Below are positions 6,844-15,148 of a stretch of 64,000 nucleotides of DNA, one piece after another. Every line of letters starts with the position of its first letter. Position 1 is the first letter of the stretch. The stretch is taken from NCBI RefSeq assembly GCF_003369795.1, contig NZ_CP026730.1, positions 7,121,001 through 7,185,000 on the forward strand. Reading direction: 5' to 3'. Source of the stretch: Streptomyces sp. CB09001. Lineage in GTDB: Bacteria > Actinomycetota > Actinomycetes > Streptomycetales > Streptomycetaceae. Under the pieces are notes generated by a model. That model had not been told where the DNA came from and did no database searches. It was given only the letters and a program-made list of their open reading frames with translations. The translations under genes and the position numbers were made by a program.

Positions 6844-9277
6844 CGGGACCACCGGCAGCCCGCCCCGGTTGATACCGCATCGTCCTGGGATGATCCTGGA
6901 CGGCATGGAGGATTCCTCCGCCGCGATGACCGTCGACGCCCGCGGACTGGTGACGGGCTGGAGCGACGGTGCGCGGCGGCTCACCGGATACGCGGCCGAG
7001 GAGGTCGCAGGACGCCCCGCACGGGACCTGCTCGCGCGGGGTGTACCCACCAGCACCCTGTCCCGCGCGGACCCGGCCGGCACCGCGCTGTCCGGCACCG
7101 TCGTGGTCCGCCACCGGGACGGCCGCCCGGTGAGCCTCGCGCTGCGGGTCTGTCCCCTGCGGGGCGCCGACGGCGCGCCCGGCGGCTACCTGGCGACCGC
7201 CGAGGCTCCCGGCGGCCCGGCGCCCGCCCTGATCGACGACGCCGTACGGCAGGCCTCCCTGTCGATGTCCGTCCTCGACCCCGAGCTGCGCTTCGTGCAC
7301 GTCAACGACACCGCGTGCCGGATGATGGGCAGGCCCGCGGAGGAACTGATCGGCCGCAGCCTGTCCGACACGCTGGCCGACTTCGAGGGCGACGCCCGGA
7401 GTTTCCTGCACCACCTGCGGGTGGCGGCCGACCGGGGGCGGCCCGTCCAGTACGAGAGCTACTCGCCCGCGCCCGCCGGTAACTGCCTGCACGCCTGGAC
7501 GGTGGAGATCTGGCCGGTCCACGACGCCTCCGGCACGCTCACCGCCGTCGCCATGGCGGCGCTGGAGAGCACCGAGCAGCACCGGGCCCGGGAGCGGCTG
7601 GCCCTGCTGAACGCGGCCGGCGCGGTCGGCAGCACCCTCGACGTCGTCCGCACCGCGGAGGAACTGGTCGGGCTCCTCGTACCCCGGTTCGCCGGTTTCG
7701 CCAGCGTCGACCTGCTCGACTGGGTGCTCGGCACCGACGAACCCCTCGCCGTGCCGCCCGGGACCGGCGCACTGCGCCGGGTGGCCCACGCCTCCGCCAC
7801 CGAGGGCTTCCCCACCCCCGCCGTGCACCTCGGCGGGCAGGAGGTCCACCCGTCCGACAGCCCGCCCGCCCGGGCGGTGCGCGAGGGCCGCGTCGTCCTC
7901 AGCGGCCCCGGCGACCCGGACTTCGACCGGTGGATGCGGACCCGCGAGGCCGATGCCCCGCACAACCGCCCGTTCCGCGAAGCGGTCTGCTCGACCCTGT
8001 CCGTCCCCCTGCGCGCCCGCGGCACCACGCTGGGTGTCGCGCTGGCCGCCCGGACCGTGCCCCGGGAGCCGTACGCCGCGGAGGACGCCGTACTGGCCGA
8101 GGAGCTCGTCTCCCGGGCCGCCGTGTCCGTGGACAACGCCCGCCGCTTCGCGCGCGAGCGCTCCACGGCCCTGGCGATCCAGCACAGCCTGCTGCCCAGG
8201 GACCTGCCCGGTCAGGCCGCGGTCGAGGTGGCCCACCGCTACCTCCCCTCCGCGTCGGCGGCGGGCATCGGCGGCGACTGGTTCGACGTCATCCCGCTCT
8301 CCGGCACCCGTGTCGGCCTCGTCGTCGGCGACGTCGTGGGCCACGGCATCCCGTCCACGGCGACCATGGGCCGCCTGTGCACGGCCGTACGCACCCTCGC
8401 CGACGTCGATCTGCCCCCCGACGAGCTCCTCACCCACCTCGACGACCTCGTCGCCCACCTGGCGGCCGGCGGCGCGAACGACGGCGGCGGCGCGGAGGTC
8501 GCGGAACTGGGCGCCACCTGCCTGTACGCCGTGTACGACCCCGTCTCCCGGCGACTGGCCCTGGCGGCCGCCGGTCACCCCGCCCCCGCCCTCCTCCTCC
8601 CCGACGGAACCACCCGCCTGGTCGCCATGAGTGCCGGGCCGCCGCTCGGCGTCGGTGGACTGCCCTTCGAGGCGACGGAGCTGGAGGTGCCGGAGGGCTC
8701 CGTCGTCGCTCTCTACACCGACGGACTGGTGGAGGACCGGGACCGCGACGTCGACCACGCCATCACGGAACTGCGCCGGGCCCTGGCCGCGCCCGCCACC
8801 TCTCTCGAAGCGCTGTGCGACGGCGTCCTCAAGGCGGTGCTGCCCGAGGAGCCCGGCGACGACGTCGCCCTGCTGCTGGCCCGCACCCGGGCGCTGGGCG
8901 AGGACCGGGTGCGCACCTGGGACGTCCCGCCGGACCCCTCCGGAGTGGCGGCCACCAGGCGGTCCGTCGGTGAACAGCTGACGGCCTGGGGGCTGGACGA
9001 GACGGCCTTCGTCACCGAACTCGTCGTCAGCGAACTGGTCACCAACGCGATCCGGTACGGCGAGCCGCCCATCCAGTTGCGTCTCATCCGCCACACCGCC
9101 CTCATCTGCGAGGTGTCCGACGCCAGCTCCACCTCGCCCCACCTGCGCCGTGCCCACGCCTTCGACGAGGGCGGCCGGGGCCTGCTCCTGGTCGCCCAGC
9201 TCACCCAGCGCTGGGGCAGCCGCCAGACGGACACCGGCAAGACCATCTGGGCCGAACAGCCCCTGCCCCCGGAGTGA
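6830..9277 (+). CDS. PAS-PAS-GAF PP2C phosphatase with anti-sigma-type HATPase domain
   Basis: Large cytoplasmic signalling protein (815 residues from GTG 6830; ATG 6890 or 6905 are possible shorter starts). Order: PAS at ~30-130 and ~140-250 (VNDTACRMMGRPAEELIGRS), GAF at ~260-435, SpoIIE-type PP2C at ~455-665 with metal motifs GGDWFDV and GDVVGHG, then an RsbW-like ATPase at ~690-810 with ELVTNAIRYG (N-box) and GGRGLLLV. Combining PP2C phosphatase and serine kinase domains in one chain is common in Streptomyces and implies partner-switching control of an anti-anti-sigma factor. No such factor is encoded next door. The signal sensed is unknown. Confidence 0.9.
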   Translation: MTDSDGTTGSPPRLIPHRPGMILDGMEDSSAAMTVDARGLVTGWSDGARRLTGYAAEEVAGRPARDLLARGVPTSTLSRADPAGTALSGTVVVRHRDGRPVSLALRVCPLRGADGAPGGYLATAEAPGGPAPALIDDAVRQASLSMSVLDPELRFVHVNDTACRMMGRPAEELIGRSLSDTLADFEGDARSFLHHLRVAADRGRPVQYESYSPAPAGNCLHAWTVEIWPVHDASGTLTAVAMAALESTEQHRARERLALLNAAGAVGSTLDVVRTAEELVGLLVPRFAGFASVDLLDWVLGTDEPLAVPPGTGALRRVAHASATEGFPTPAVHLGGQEVHPSDSPPARAVREGRVVLSGPGDPDFDRWMRTREADAPHNRPFREAVCSTLSVPLRARGTTLGVALAARTVPREPYAAEDAVLAEELVSRAAVSVDNARRFARERSTALAIQHSLLPRDLPGQAAVEVAHRYLPSASAAGIGGDWFDVIPLSGTRVGLVVGDVVGHGIPSTATMGRLCTAVRTLADVDLPPDELLTHLDDLVAHLAAGGANDGGGAEVAELGATCLYAVYDPVSRRLALAAAGHPAPALLLPDGTTRLVAMSAGPPLGVGGLPFEATELEVPEGSVVALYTDGLVEDRDRDVDHAITELRRALAAPATSLEALCDGVLKAVLPEEPGDDVALLLARTRALGEDRVRTWDVPPDPSGVAATRRSVGEQLTAWGLDETAFVTELVVSELVTNAIRYGEPPIQLRLIRHTALICEVSDASSTSPHLRRAHAFDEGGRGLLLVAQLTQRWGSRQTDTGKTIWAEQPLPPE

Positions 9278-9309
9278 GCCGGGCGCACGGCCCCTGGTCC
9301 GGCCCGCCC

Positions 9310-9948
9310 CTACTCCTCGCCGTCCTCGGCGGCCACCCGCGCCAGCGTGCGGCCGGTGCGCGCGGACCGGGCCCGCCGGGGATCGGGGGTGCGTTGCCCG
9401 CGCCCGCCGCCGGCCGTCTTCACCAGCAGCCACGCCGGGTCCGCACCGGCGCCGCCGTCGGGGCCGGTGCGGACCCGGGTCAGCGCGTACTCGCCGCGCA
9501 GCTTGGCGCCGTGCAGCCGGAACCGGGCGTGCCCGTGCGCGAGCGACTCGGCGAAGTCGACCGGCCGTCCCCGCCGGTCGTGGCTCAGCGGCTCGTAGGT
9601 GCCGTGGTCCCACACGATGACCGTGCCGCCCCCGTACTCACCCGCCGGGATCACGCCCTCGAACTCCTCGTACTCCAGCGGATGGTCCTCCGTCGGCACC
9701 GCGAGCCGCTTGTCGCTCGGGTCCGCCGACGGCCCCTTCGGCACGGACCAGGACTTCAGCACGCCGGCCACCTGCAGGCGGAAGTCGAAGTGCAGGGTGC
9801 TCGCGTCGTGGATCTGCACGACGAAGCGCGGTGCGCCCTCGCCGGGGGCTCCGCCCTCGCCGGGTGCCCCACGTCCCGCGGGCTCCCCGGTCCGGCCGAA
9901 GTCCCGTTTGCCGTGGTAGTCCCGCAGTCCGTCGCCCTCGCCGTCCAC
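9310..9948 (-). CDS. Stand-alone LigD 3'-phosphoesterase domain protein
   Basis: 212 residues forming only the phosphoesterase module of bacterial LigD, which trims 3'-phosphates and ribonucleotides at broken DNA ends. The metal motif HDASTLHFDFRL is intact, followed by WSVPKGPS, LEYEEFEGVIPAGEYGGG and WDHGTYEP. The N-terminal ~35 residues are low-complexity (Gly/Glu-Pro). GTG 9948 follows AGGAG at good spacing. With the separate ligase at the window start it suggests NHEJ functions split among separate genes; no Ku or polymerase gene is in view. Convergent with the upstream phosphatase gene. Confidence 0.92.
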   Translation of the reverse strand: MDGEGDGLRDYHGKRDFGRTGEPAGRGAPGEGGAPGEGAPRFVVQIHDASTLHFDFRLQVAGVLKSWSVPKGPSADPSDKRLAVPTEDHPLEYEEFEGVIPAGEYGGGTVIVWDHGTYEPLSHDRRGRPVDFAESLAHGHARFRLHGAKLRGEYALTRVRTGPDGGAGADPAWLLVKTAGGGRGQRTPDPRRARSARTGRTLARVAAEDGEE

Positions 9949-10005
9949 CTGCCGCTCCTTCCGGGGAGATCGGCGATCCTCGCCGACCCGGACCGGGTAC
10001 CCCGC

Positions 10006-10836
10006 TCAGAACTCCTCGTGCACCTCCGGGTCGCCGCCGATCCGCCGGTGGACGCGGTCCGCCACCGCGCGCATCTGCTCGGCGTCCAGTTCGAAGCCGA
10101 AGACGTCCAGGTTCGCCCGCTGCCGTGCCGGGTCGGCGGACTTCGGGATCGGCACCGCGCCCAGCTGGGTGTGCCAGCGCAGTACGGCCTGGGCGGGCGT
10201 CACACCGTGCGCCGCGGCGACCGCGGCGACGGCGGGGTCGTCCAGCAGGTCGCTGCCCCGGCCCAGCGGGCTCCAGCTCTCGGTGCGGATGCCCTTGCGT
10301 TCGTGGTAGGCGCGCAGCTCGTCCTGCGGGAGGAGCGGGTGCAGCTCGATCTGGTTGACGGACGGCAGGACGCCGGTCTCCTTCTCCAGCCGCTCGATGT
10401 GCTCCGCCGTGAAGTTGGAGACGCCCACCGAACGTACGAGGCCGTCCTCGCGCAGCTTGACCATGGCCTTCCAGGAGTCGACGTACTTGTCCACGCGCGG
10501 CAGCGGCCAGTGGATCAGGTACAGGTCGACGTACTCCAGACCGAGACGGGCGCGGGACTCCTCGAAGGAGGCGAGCGTCTCCTCGTAGCCGTGGTGCCTG
10601 CCGGGCAGTTTGGTCGTCACGACGATCTCCTCGCGCGGGAGACCGGCGGAGGCGACCCCGCGGCCGACGCCGGTCTCGTTGCGGTAGTTCGTCGCGGTGT
10701 CGATCAGGCGGTACCCCGTCTCCAGGGCCGCGCGGACCGCCCGTTCGGCCTCCTCGTCCTTCATCGGCCAGGTGCCCAGACCCAGGGCGGGGAGGGCGGT
10801 GCCGTCGTTGAGCGTGTACACGGGAATGCTGATCAC
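10006..10836 (-). CDS. Aldo/keto reductase
   Basis: NADPH-dependent carbonyl reductase of 276 residues, AKR5-like. LNDGTALPALGLGTWPM at the N-terminus, the catalytic tetrad Asp/Tyr in RLIDTATNYRNE (Asp and Tyr), Lys in VVTTKLPGRHHG and His in DLYLIHWPLP are present, with the C-terminal cofactor region IPKSADPARQRANLDVF. GTG 10836 is chosen because GGGAAGG lies 7 bp before it. The protein matches the full family length (275-285). Monocistronic, facing the dioxygenase gene; the substrate cannot be predicted. Confidence 0.92.
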   Translation of the reverse strand: MISIPVYTLNDGTALPALGLGTWPMKDEEAERAVRAALETGYRLIDTATNYRNETGVGRGVASAGLPREEIVVTTKLPGRHHGYEETLASFEESRARLGLEYVDLYLIHWPLPRVDKYVDSWKAMVKLREDGLVRSVGVSNFTAEHIERLEKETGVLPSVNQIELHPLLPQDELRAYHERKGIRTESWSPLGRGSDLLDDPAVAAVAAAHGVTPAQAVLRWHTQLGAVPIPKSADPARQRANLDVFGFELDAEQMRAVADRVHRRIGGDPEVHEEF

Positions 10837-10948
10837 CGTGGGACCTTCCCTCGACTGTGTGCGGCGGTGTGCCGCCCGTCCAGCCTCGCCCAGGGAAGGA
10901 CCGGTGATCAACCGGACGGCGCGGCGGAGGCTCTGCCACGATCTCCGC

Positions 10949-11947
10949 ATGACGACGGACAGCGCGAAGGACACGGCGACGGACAGGACGACGGACGGGA
11001 CGACGGACAGGACGACGGGAATCGAGGTGGCACCGGTCGCCGGGCACATCGGCGCCGAGATCCGCGGCGTCGACCTGGCGGCGGGCCTCGGCGCCGCTCA
11101 GGTCGCCGCGGTGCGCGCGGCGGTGCTGCGCTGGAAGGTGGTGTTCTTCCGCGACCAGCGCCTCGACCACGCCGGGCACGTCGCGTTCGCCCGTCTCTTC
11201 GGCGAGCCCGTCGTCCTGCCGCGGCGCGGCAAGGCGTCGCCGTCCGGCTTCCCGGAGATCGAGACCACCGCCGACCGGCTGGAACTGGGCGGACGCTTCG
11301 GGATGGAGCACGACGAGTGGCTGTGGCGCCGGCGCCACACGCTGCTGCGCGGCTGGCACTGCGACCACGGCGCCCGCGTCGACCCGCCGGCCGCGACCAT
11401 CCTGCGCGCCGAGACGGTACCGCCCTACGGCGGCGACACCACCTGGGCGAACCTCACCGCCGCCTACGCCGGACTCTCCGCCCCGCTGCGCGCCTTCGCC
11501 GACACCCTGCGCGCCGAACACCGGCTCGGCGTCGGCTACCAGCCCCGGCCCGGCGACGACGCCTACGTCCGGCACCTCCTCGGCCACCAGACCGCCACGG
11601 TGCACCCGCTGGTCCGGGTCCACCCGGAGACGGGGGAGCGGGTGCTGTTCGTCAACGGCTACTACGTCGAGCAGATCGCCGGGCTCTCCCGCCCCGAGAG
11701 CGCGGCGATCCTGGACCTCCTCCTGGAGCAGGCCACCCGCCCCGAGTACACCGTCCGCTTCCGCTGGGAGCCCGGCAGCGTCGCCTTCTGGGACAACCGC
11801 GCCACCATCCACCTCGCCCCCGGCGACCACGCCCACCTCGACCACCCCCGGACCATGCACCGGGTGATGCTCACCGGCGACGTGCCGGTGGGCGTCGACG
11901 GCACCCCGTCGGAGCCGGTCGTCGGCAGCGAGGCGGGCCGCTGGTGA
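10949..11947 (+). CDS. TauD/TfdA-family Fe(II)/2-oxoglutarate dioxygenase
   Basis: Non-haem iron dioxygenase of 332 residues. The iron-binding triad is visible: HxD in GWHCDHGARVD (around residue 138) and the distal His in PRTMHRVML near residue 307, with the 2-oxoglutarate-binding Arg likely in the same segment. VVFFRDQRLDHAGHVAFARLFG is the family N-terminal core. The first ~25 residues are a Thr/Asp/Arg-rich tail made by 12-bp tandem repeats (10979-11017), so the true start could be further in. The substrate might be a sulfonate, aryloxyalkanoate or similar acid; no sulfonate transporter is nearby. Confidence 0.9.
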   Translation: MTTDSAKDTATDRTTDGTTDRTTGIEVAPVAGHIGAEIRGVDLAAGLGAAQVAAVRAAVLRWKVVFFRDQRLDHAGHVAFARLFGEPVVLPRRGKASPSGFPEIETTADRLELGGRFGMEHDEWLWRRRHTLLRGWHCDHGARVDPPAATILRAETVPPYGGDTTWANLTAAYAGLSAPLRAFADTLRAEHRLGVGYQPRPGDDAYVRHLLGHQTATVHPLVRVHPETGERVLFVNGYYVEQIAGLSRPESAAILDLLLEQATRPEYTVRFRWEPGSVAFWDNRATIHLAPGDHAHLDHPRTMHRVMLTGDVPVGVDGTPSEPVVGSEAGRW

Positions 11948-11972
11948 GACGCCCCCCGGGGGGGAGGCGGGC

Positions 11973-11989
11973 CGGGTGACGGTCACCCG
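11973..11989. terminator. Inverted repeat between convergent genes
   Basis: CGGGTGAC-G-GTCACCCG, 8-bp perfect arms, sits between the stop of the dioxygenase gene (11947) and the stop of the opposing phosphoesterase gene (11983), overlapping the latter. A second GC run (CCCCCCGGGGGGG) precedes it. No T tract follows, as is usual in Streptomyces. Bidirectional termination is inferred from position. Confidence 0.5.
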
Positions 11990-13485
11990 AGCGGGATCGT
12001 CACCTCGTCCTCGACCGGCGGGTCCATCTCCTGGGCCCGGTTGCCCGTGGCGGCGTAGCAGCGCAGCCTGACCGCCTCCGGTGTCACGTCCAGGCGCAGA
12101 AAGCACTTGAAGAAGGGCGGGCTGTACGTCGCCGACCCCGGCGAGAACACCGATGTGTAGATCTTGCGCACGGGCAGCCGGAACCGCTTGCGGCGTTCGG
12201 GCCGGCGCGCGGTGCCGAGCAGCCCGGCCACGATCCGGGTGCGCCGGGTGATCCGGGCGCCGTCGCCCGGTGCGCGGCCGGTGCGGATGCCGAGGCGTTC
12301 CGCGATCACCGCCGTCGCCTCGGCCTCCGTGAGGGTGAACAGGCGCCGCATCCGCAGCCGGCGGCCGTACAGCGCGCTGTAGAAGGCGAGCGAGTCGCCG
12401 CGCAGCGGATAGGAGCGGAAGTCGTCCTCGGTGACACCGGCCACCGAGACGCGCGGGATGGTGTGCGTGGCGTGCATGAACGCACCCCCGCCGCCGGCCA
12501 CGACGTACTGCACGGTGCGGCCGTCCACGTCGACCGGGTAGCGCTGGTAGTTGTGGATGTCGCCGCCGATCGCCGCGACGTAGTGGTGGGCCGGATCGCG
12601 CACGAGGTCGTCGACCGTGCCGCCGCCCTCGATCTCGCAGGGGTGGTACTCGCCGTCCACGTACAGCGGCGAGCCGGTGACCAGGATCTTCGGCCGGTCT
12701 CCCGCCGACACCTCGCGCAGCCAGGCGCCCTGCTCGGCGTCGAGGGTGCCCAGCAGCCCCGTGTCGATGCCGACGATCCGGACCGGACCGGCGTCGACGG
12801 CCCAGTACGGGCCCGGCTGGGTGGCCCGCTGGGCGGGTGCGGGACGCTGTGTGCGCGCCTCGTCCAGGCGGGCGCCGTCGTCCGGGCGCGGGCGGTGCCA
12901 CAACAGCGACCGCAGCCACGCGGGGGTGAGGGGGCGCGGCGCGGGTTCCGGCGGCAGCGGCGGGGCGTCGTCGCAGAAGACCCGCATGAAGGCGCCGAGG
13001 TCCTCGTACCAGTCGTGGTTGCCCGGTATCGCGTAGATGGGCGCCGGGTAGTCGCCGTACGGGCGGAAGAACTTCGTGCCGTAGTCGTCGGCACTGCCCA
13101 CCGGGTAGATCACGTCGCTCGCGAGGACCGCGAACCGGGTGTCCCGGCCCGCCTCCAACAGCCCGGGCACGACGGCGTACTGGGGATCGCCGCCCTCGCC
13201 GGTGTCGCCGAGGACCAGGAAGGAGAACCGGTCGGGGTCGTCCCGGCGGATCACCTTGTCGGCCGGTGCACCGGCCGCCGCCCGCTGCGCCACCCAGCGG
13301 GAACGGGTGCGGCCCGTGGGGTCCCCGAACCAGGAGGCCAGCACGCCGTTGCGGGCGGCCCACAGCGTTCTCGGGCTCAGCCAGGACAGCTTCTCGGTGC
13401 GCCCCGGCATGAGCGCTCGGTAGGCGCCGGGCTCGGCGGAGCCCCAGCCGGCGCCTTCGGCGGAATCGCGTGAGGAGTTGGACAC
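11983..13485 (-). CDS. Calcineurin-like metallophosphoesterase
   Basis: 500-residue phosphoesterase with the two-metal signature: LVLGDTGEGGD (D-x-G equivalents), YAIPGNHDWYEDLGAF (GNHD), and AAIGGDIHNYQRYP (GGDxHxY) near residue 330. No signal peptide is evident, so it should act in the cytoplasm. The C-terminal ~150 residues (arginine-rich, then a beta-type end) are outside the core domain and unassigned. GTG 13485 is preferred: it has no ribosome site but a TTACCGT box 6 bp upstream, fitting a leaderless start; the longer reading frame adds a low-complexity leader. Substrate unknown. Confidence 0.85.
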   Translation of the reverse strand: MSNSSRDSAEGAGWGSAEPGAYRALMPGRTEKLSWLSPRTLWAARNGVLASWFGDPTGRTRSRWVAQRAAAGAPADKVIRRDDPDRFSFLVLGDTGEGGDPQYAVVPGLLEAGRDTRFAVLASDVIYPVGSADDYGTKFFRPYGDYPAPIYAIPGNHDWYEDLGAFMRVFCDDAPPLPPEPAPRPLTPAWLRSLLWHRPRPDDGARLDEARTQRPAPAQRATQPGPYWAVDAGPVRIVGIDTGLLGTLDAEQGAWLREVSAGDRPKILVTGSPLYVDGEYHPCEIEGGGTVDDLVRDPAHHYVAAIGGDIHNYQRYPVDVDGRTVQYVVAGGGGAFMHATHTIPRVSVAGVTEDDFRSYPLRGDSLAFYSALYGRRLRMRRLFTLTEAEATAVIAERLGIRTGRAPGDGARITRRTRIVAGLLGTARRPERRKRFRLPVRKIYTSVFSPGSATYSPPFFKCFLRLDVTPEAVRLRCYAATGNRAQEMDPPVEDEVTIPLG

Positions 13486-13576
13486 CCGGGCACGGTAACA
13501 ACGCCCGCACCCGGGGCCGGACGGGGGGAGGCGCGCCAACTCCCGCCCAGGACGGGCCGTTTCGGGTCGTCCGGGG

Positions 13577-14332
13577 TCAGAACGTCCGCTTCAGGAGGTC
13601 GAGCAGGGCCGCCCAGTGCCGCTCGGTCGCCTCCGCGTCGTACGCCGCCGTGTCGGCCTGCGTGAAGCCGTGGTGGGCGCCGGCGTAGACCTCGCACCGG
13701 TGCCGCACGCCGGCCGCCGTCAGGGCCGCGGCCAGGCGCTCCTGCTGCCCGGCGTCCATGCCCGGGTCCTGGTCCGCGTGGGCGAAGTACGCCTCGGCGG
13801 TGATGTCCCCGGCCACCAGGTGCGGACTGTGCGGCCCGTCCGTCGCCAGGTTCGCGCCGTGGAACCCGGCGACCGCGGCGACCCGGTCCGGATACGTCCC
13901 CGCGGTGCGCAGGGCGAGCCCGGCGCCCATGCAGTAGCCGACGAGCGCGACCGGGCCGTCGGCCGCCTCCGGACGGTCGGCCAGCAGGCGCAGGTAGGCG
14001 CCCGCGTCCCGCATCGCCAGGTCCGGGGTCAGCGACCGCATGACCGGGCCGAGCCGCTCGAAGATCTCCGGCCGCGCCCGCGGGTCGATGAACTCGGGCA
14101 GCTCCACGACGGGAGTCCGTCCACTGCGGTAGAACACGTTCGGAACCAGGACGGTGTATCCGGCACCGGCCAGCCGGTCGGCCATCGACCGCAGGCTCGG
14201 ACGCAGCCCGAAGGCGTCCATGAACAGCAGGACCGCGGGATGCGGTCCCTCCTCGGCCGGACGGGTCAGGTAGGCGTCGGCGGTGCCGTCGCCGGTGGGG
14301 ATGCCGACGGCGGTTCCGGCTGTGGCGGTCAT
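13577..14332 (-). CDS. Dienelactone hydrolase family protein
   Basis: Alpha/beta hydrolase of 251 residues. The nucleophile elbow is GYCMGAG, Cys as in dienelactone hydrolases, at about residue 132. The catalytic Asp/His pair is likely in YFAHADQDPGM and AGAHHGFTQAD. AVLLFMDAFGLRPSLRSMADRLAGAG supplies the oxyanion region. The length matches the family (230-260). It is followed on the same strand, after a 49-bp gap upstream, by the YrdC-type gene, so co-transcription is possible. The true substrate (dienelactone or another ester) is not evident. Confidence 0.9.
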   Translation of the reverse strand: MTATAGTAVGIPTGDGTADAYLTRPAEEGPHPAVLLFMDAFGLRPSLRSMADRLAGAGYTVLVPNVFYRSGRTPVVELPEFIDPRARPEIFERLGPVMRSLTPDLAMRDAGAYLRLLADRPEAADGPVALVGYCMGAGLALRTAGTYPDRVAAVAGFHGANLATDGPHSPHLVAGDITAEAYFAHADQDPGMDAGQQERLAAALTAAGVRHRCEVYAGAHHGFTQADTAAYDAEATERHWAALLDLLKRTF

Positions 14333-14381
14333 GCTGTGGTCTGCCTCTCTCTGTTCTTGCGGTCGGACGGCGGGCGCTTCG

Positions 14382-15002
14382 CTACTCGAACCGGGCCGTG
14401 TCGCCCGCGCCGTGCCGCACGATCTCCGCCTCGCCGCCGGAGAAGTCGACGACCGTGGTCGGCTCGGTGCCGCAGTCCCCGGAGTCGACGACCGCGTCCA
14501 GCACGTGGTCCAGCCGGTCCTTGATCTCCCAGCCCTGCGTCATCGGCTCCGCCTCGTCGGGCAGCAACAGCGTGCTGGACAGCAGCGGTTCACCGAGCTC
14601 GGCGAGCAGGGCCTGGGTGACGACGTGGTCGGGGATGCGCACACCCACGGTCTTCTTCTTGGGGTGCTGGAGCGCGCGCGGCACCTCCCGCGTCGCCGGC
14701 AGGATGAAGGTGTACTTGCCCGGGGTCGACGCCTTGATCGCCCGGAACACGTCGTTGTCGATCTGCACGAACTGCCCGAGCTGCGCGAAGTCCTGGCAGA
14801 CGAGGGTGAAGTGGTGCCGGTTGTCCAGGTGCCGGATCGACCGGATGCGGTCGATCCCGTCGCGGCTGCCCAGTCGGCAGCCCAGCGCGTAGCAGGAGTC
14901 CGTCGGATACGCGATCAGCGCACCGGCGCGGACGCTGTCGGCGACCTGGGCGATGCTGCGCGGCTGGGGGTTGTCGGGGTGCACGTCGAAGTACTTCGCC
15001 AT
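14382..15002 (-). CDS. L-threonylcarbamoyladenylate synthase-type protein (Sua5/YciO/YrdC)
   Basis: 206 residues with the YrdC fold. The nucleotide and phosphate-binding region is RAGALIAYPTDSCYALGC, followed by RIRSIRHLDNRHHFTLVCQD and the KKKTVGVRIPDH motif. In TsaC/Sua5 enzymes this fold makes threonylcarbamoyl-AMP for tRNA t6A. The sequence here (YPTDSCYALGC, KASTPGKYTFILPATREVPR) is closer to the YciO subgroup, whose role is less certain. Start ATG 15002 is unambiguous. Divergent from the PucR gene. Confidence 0.88.
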   Translation of the reverse strand: MAKYFDVHPDNPQPRSIAQVADSVRAGALIAYPTDSCYALGCRLGSRDGIDRIRSIRHLDNRHHFTLVCQDFAQLGQFVQIDNDVFRAIKASTPGKYTFILPATREVPRALQHPKKKTVGVRIPDHVVTQALLAELGEPLLSSTLLLPDEAEPMTQGWEIKDRLDHVLDAVVDSGDCGTEPTTVVDFSGGEAEIVRHGAGDTARFE

Positions 15003-15148
15003 TCACCGAGCTTATGCCCGCTCGCCCGCCCCGCCCGACAGGCCCGGCGCGGCCTGCCCGCCGACGCCGGAAGGGTTCCGCGGACAGAGCCATGAGGTAA
15101 CGTCCCCGACCTGGGCCGGGGACGAGGCGAGACGAGGAGAAGGCCGAC

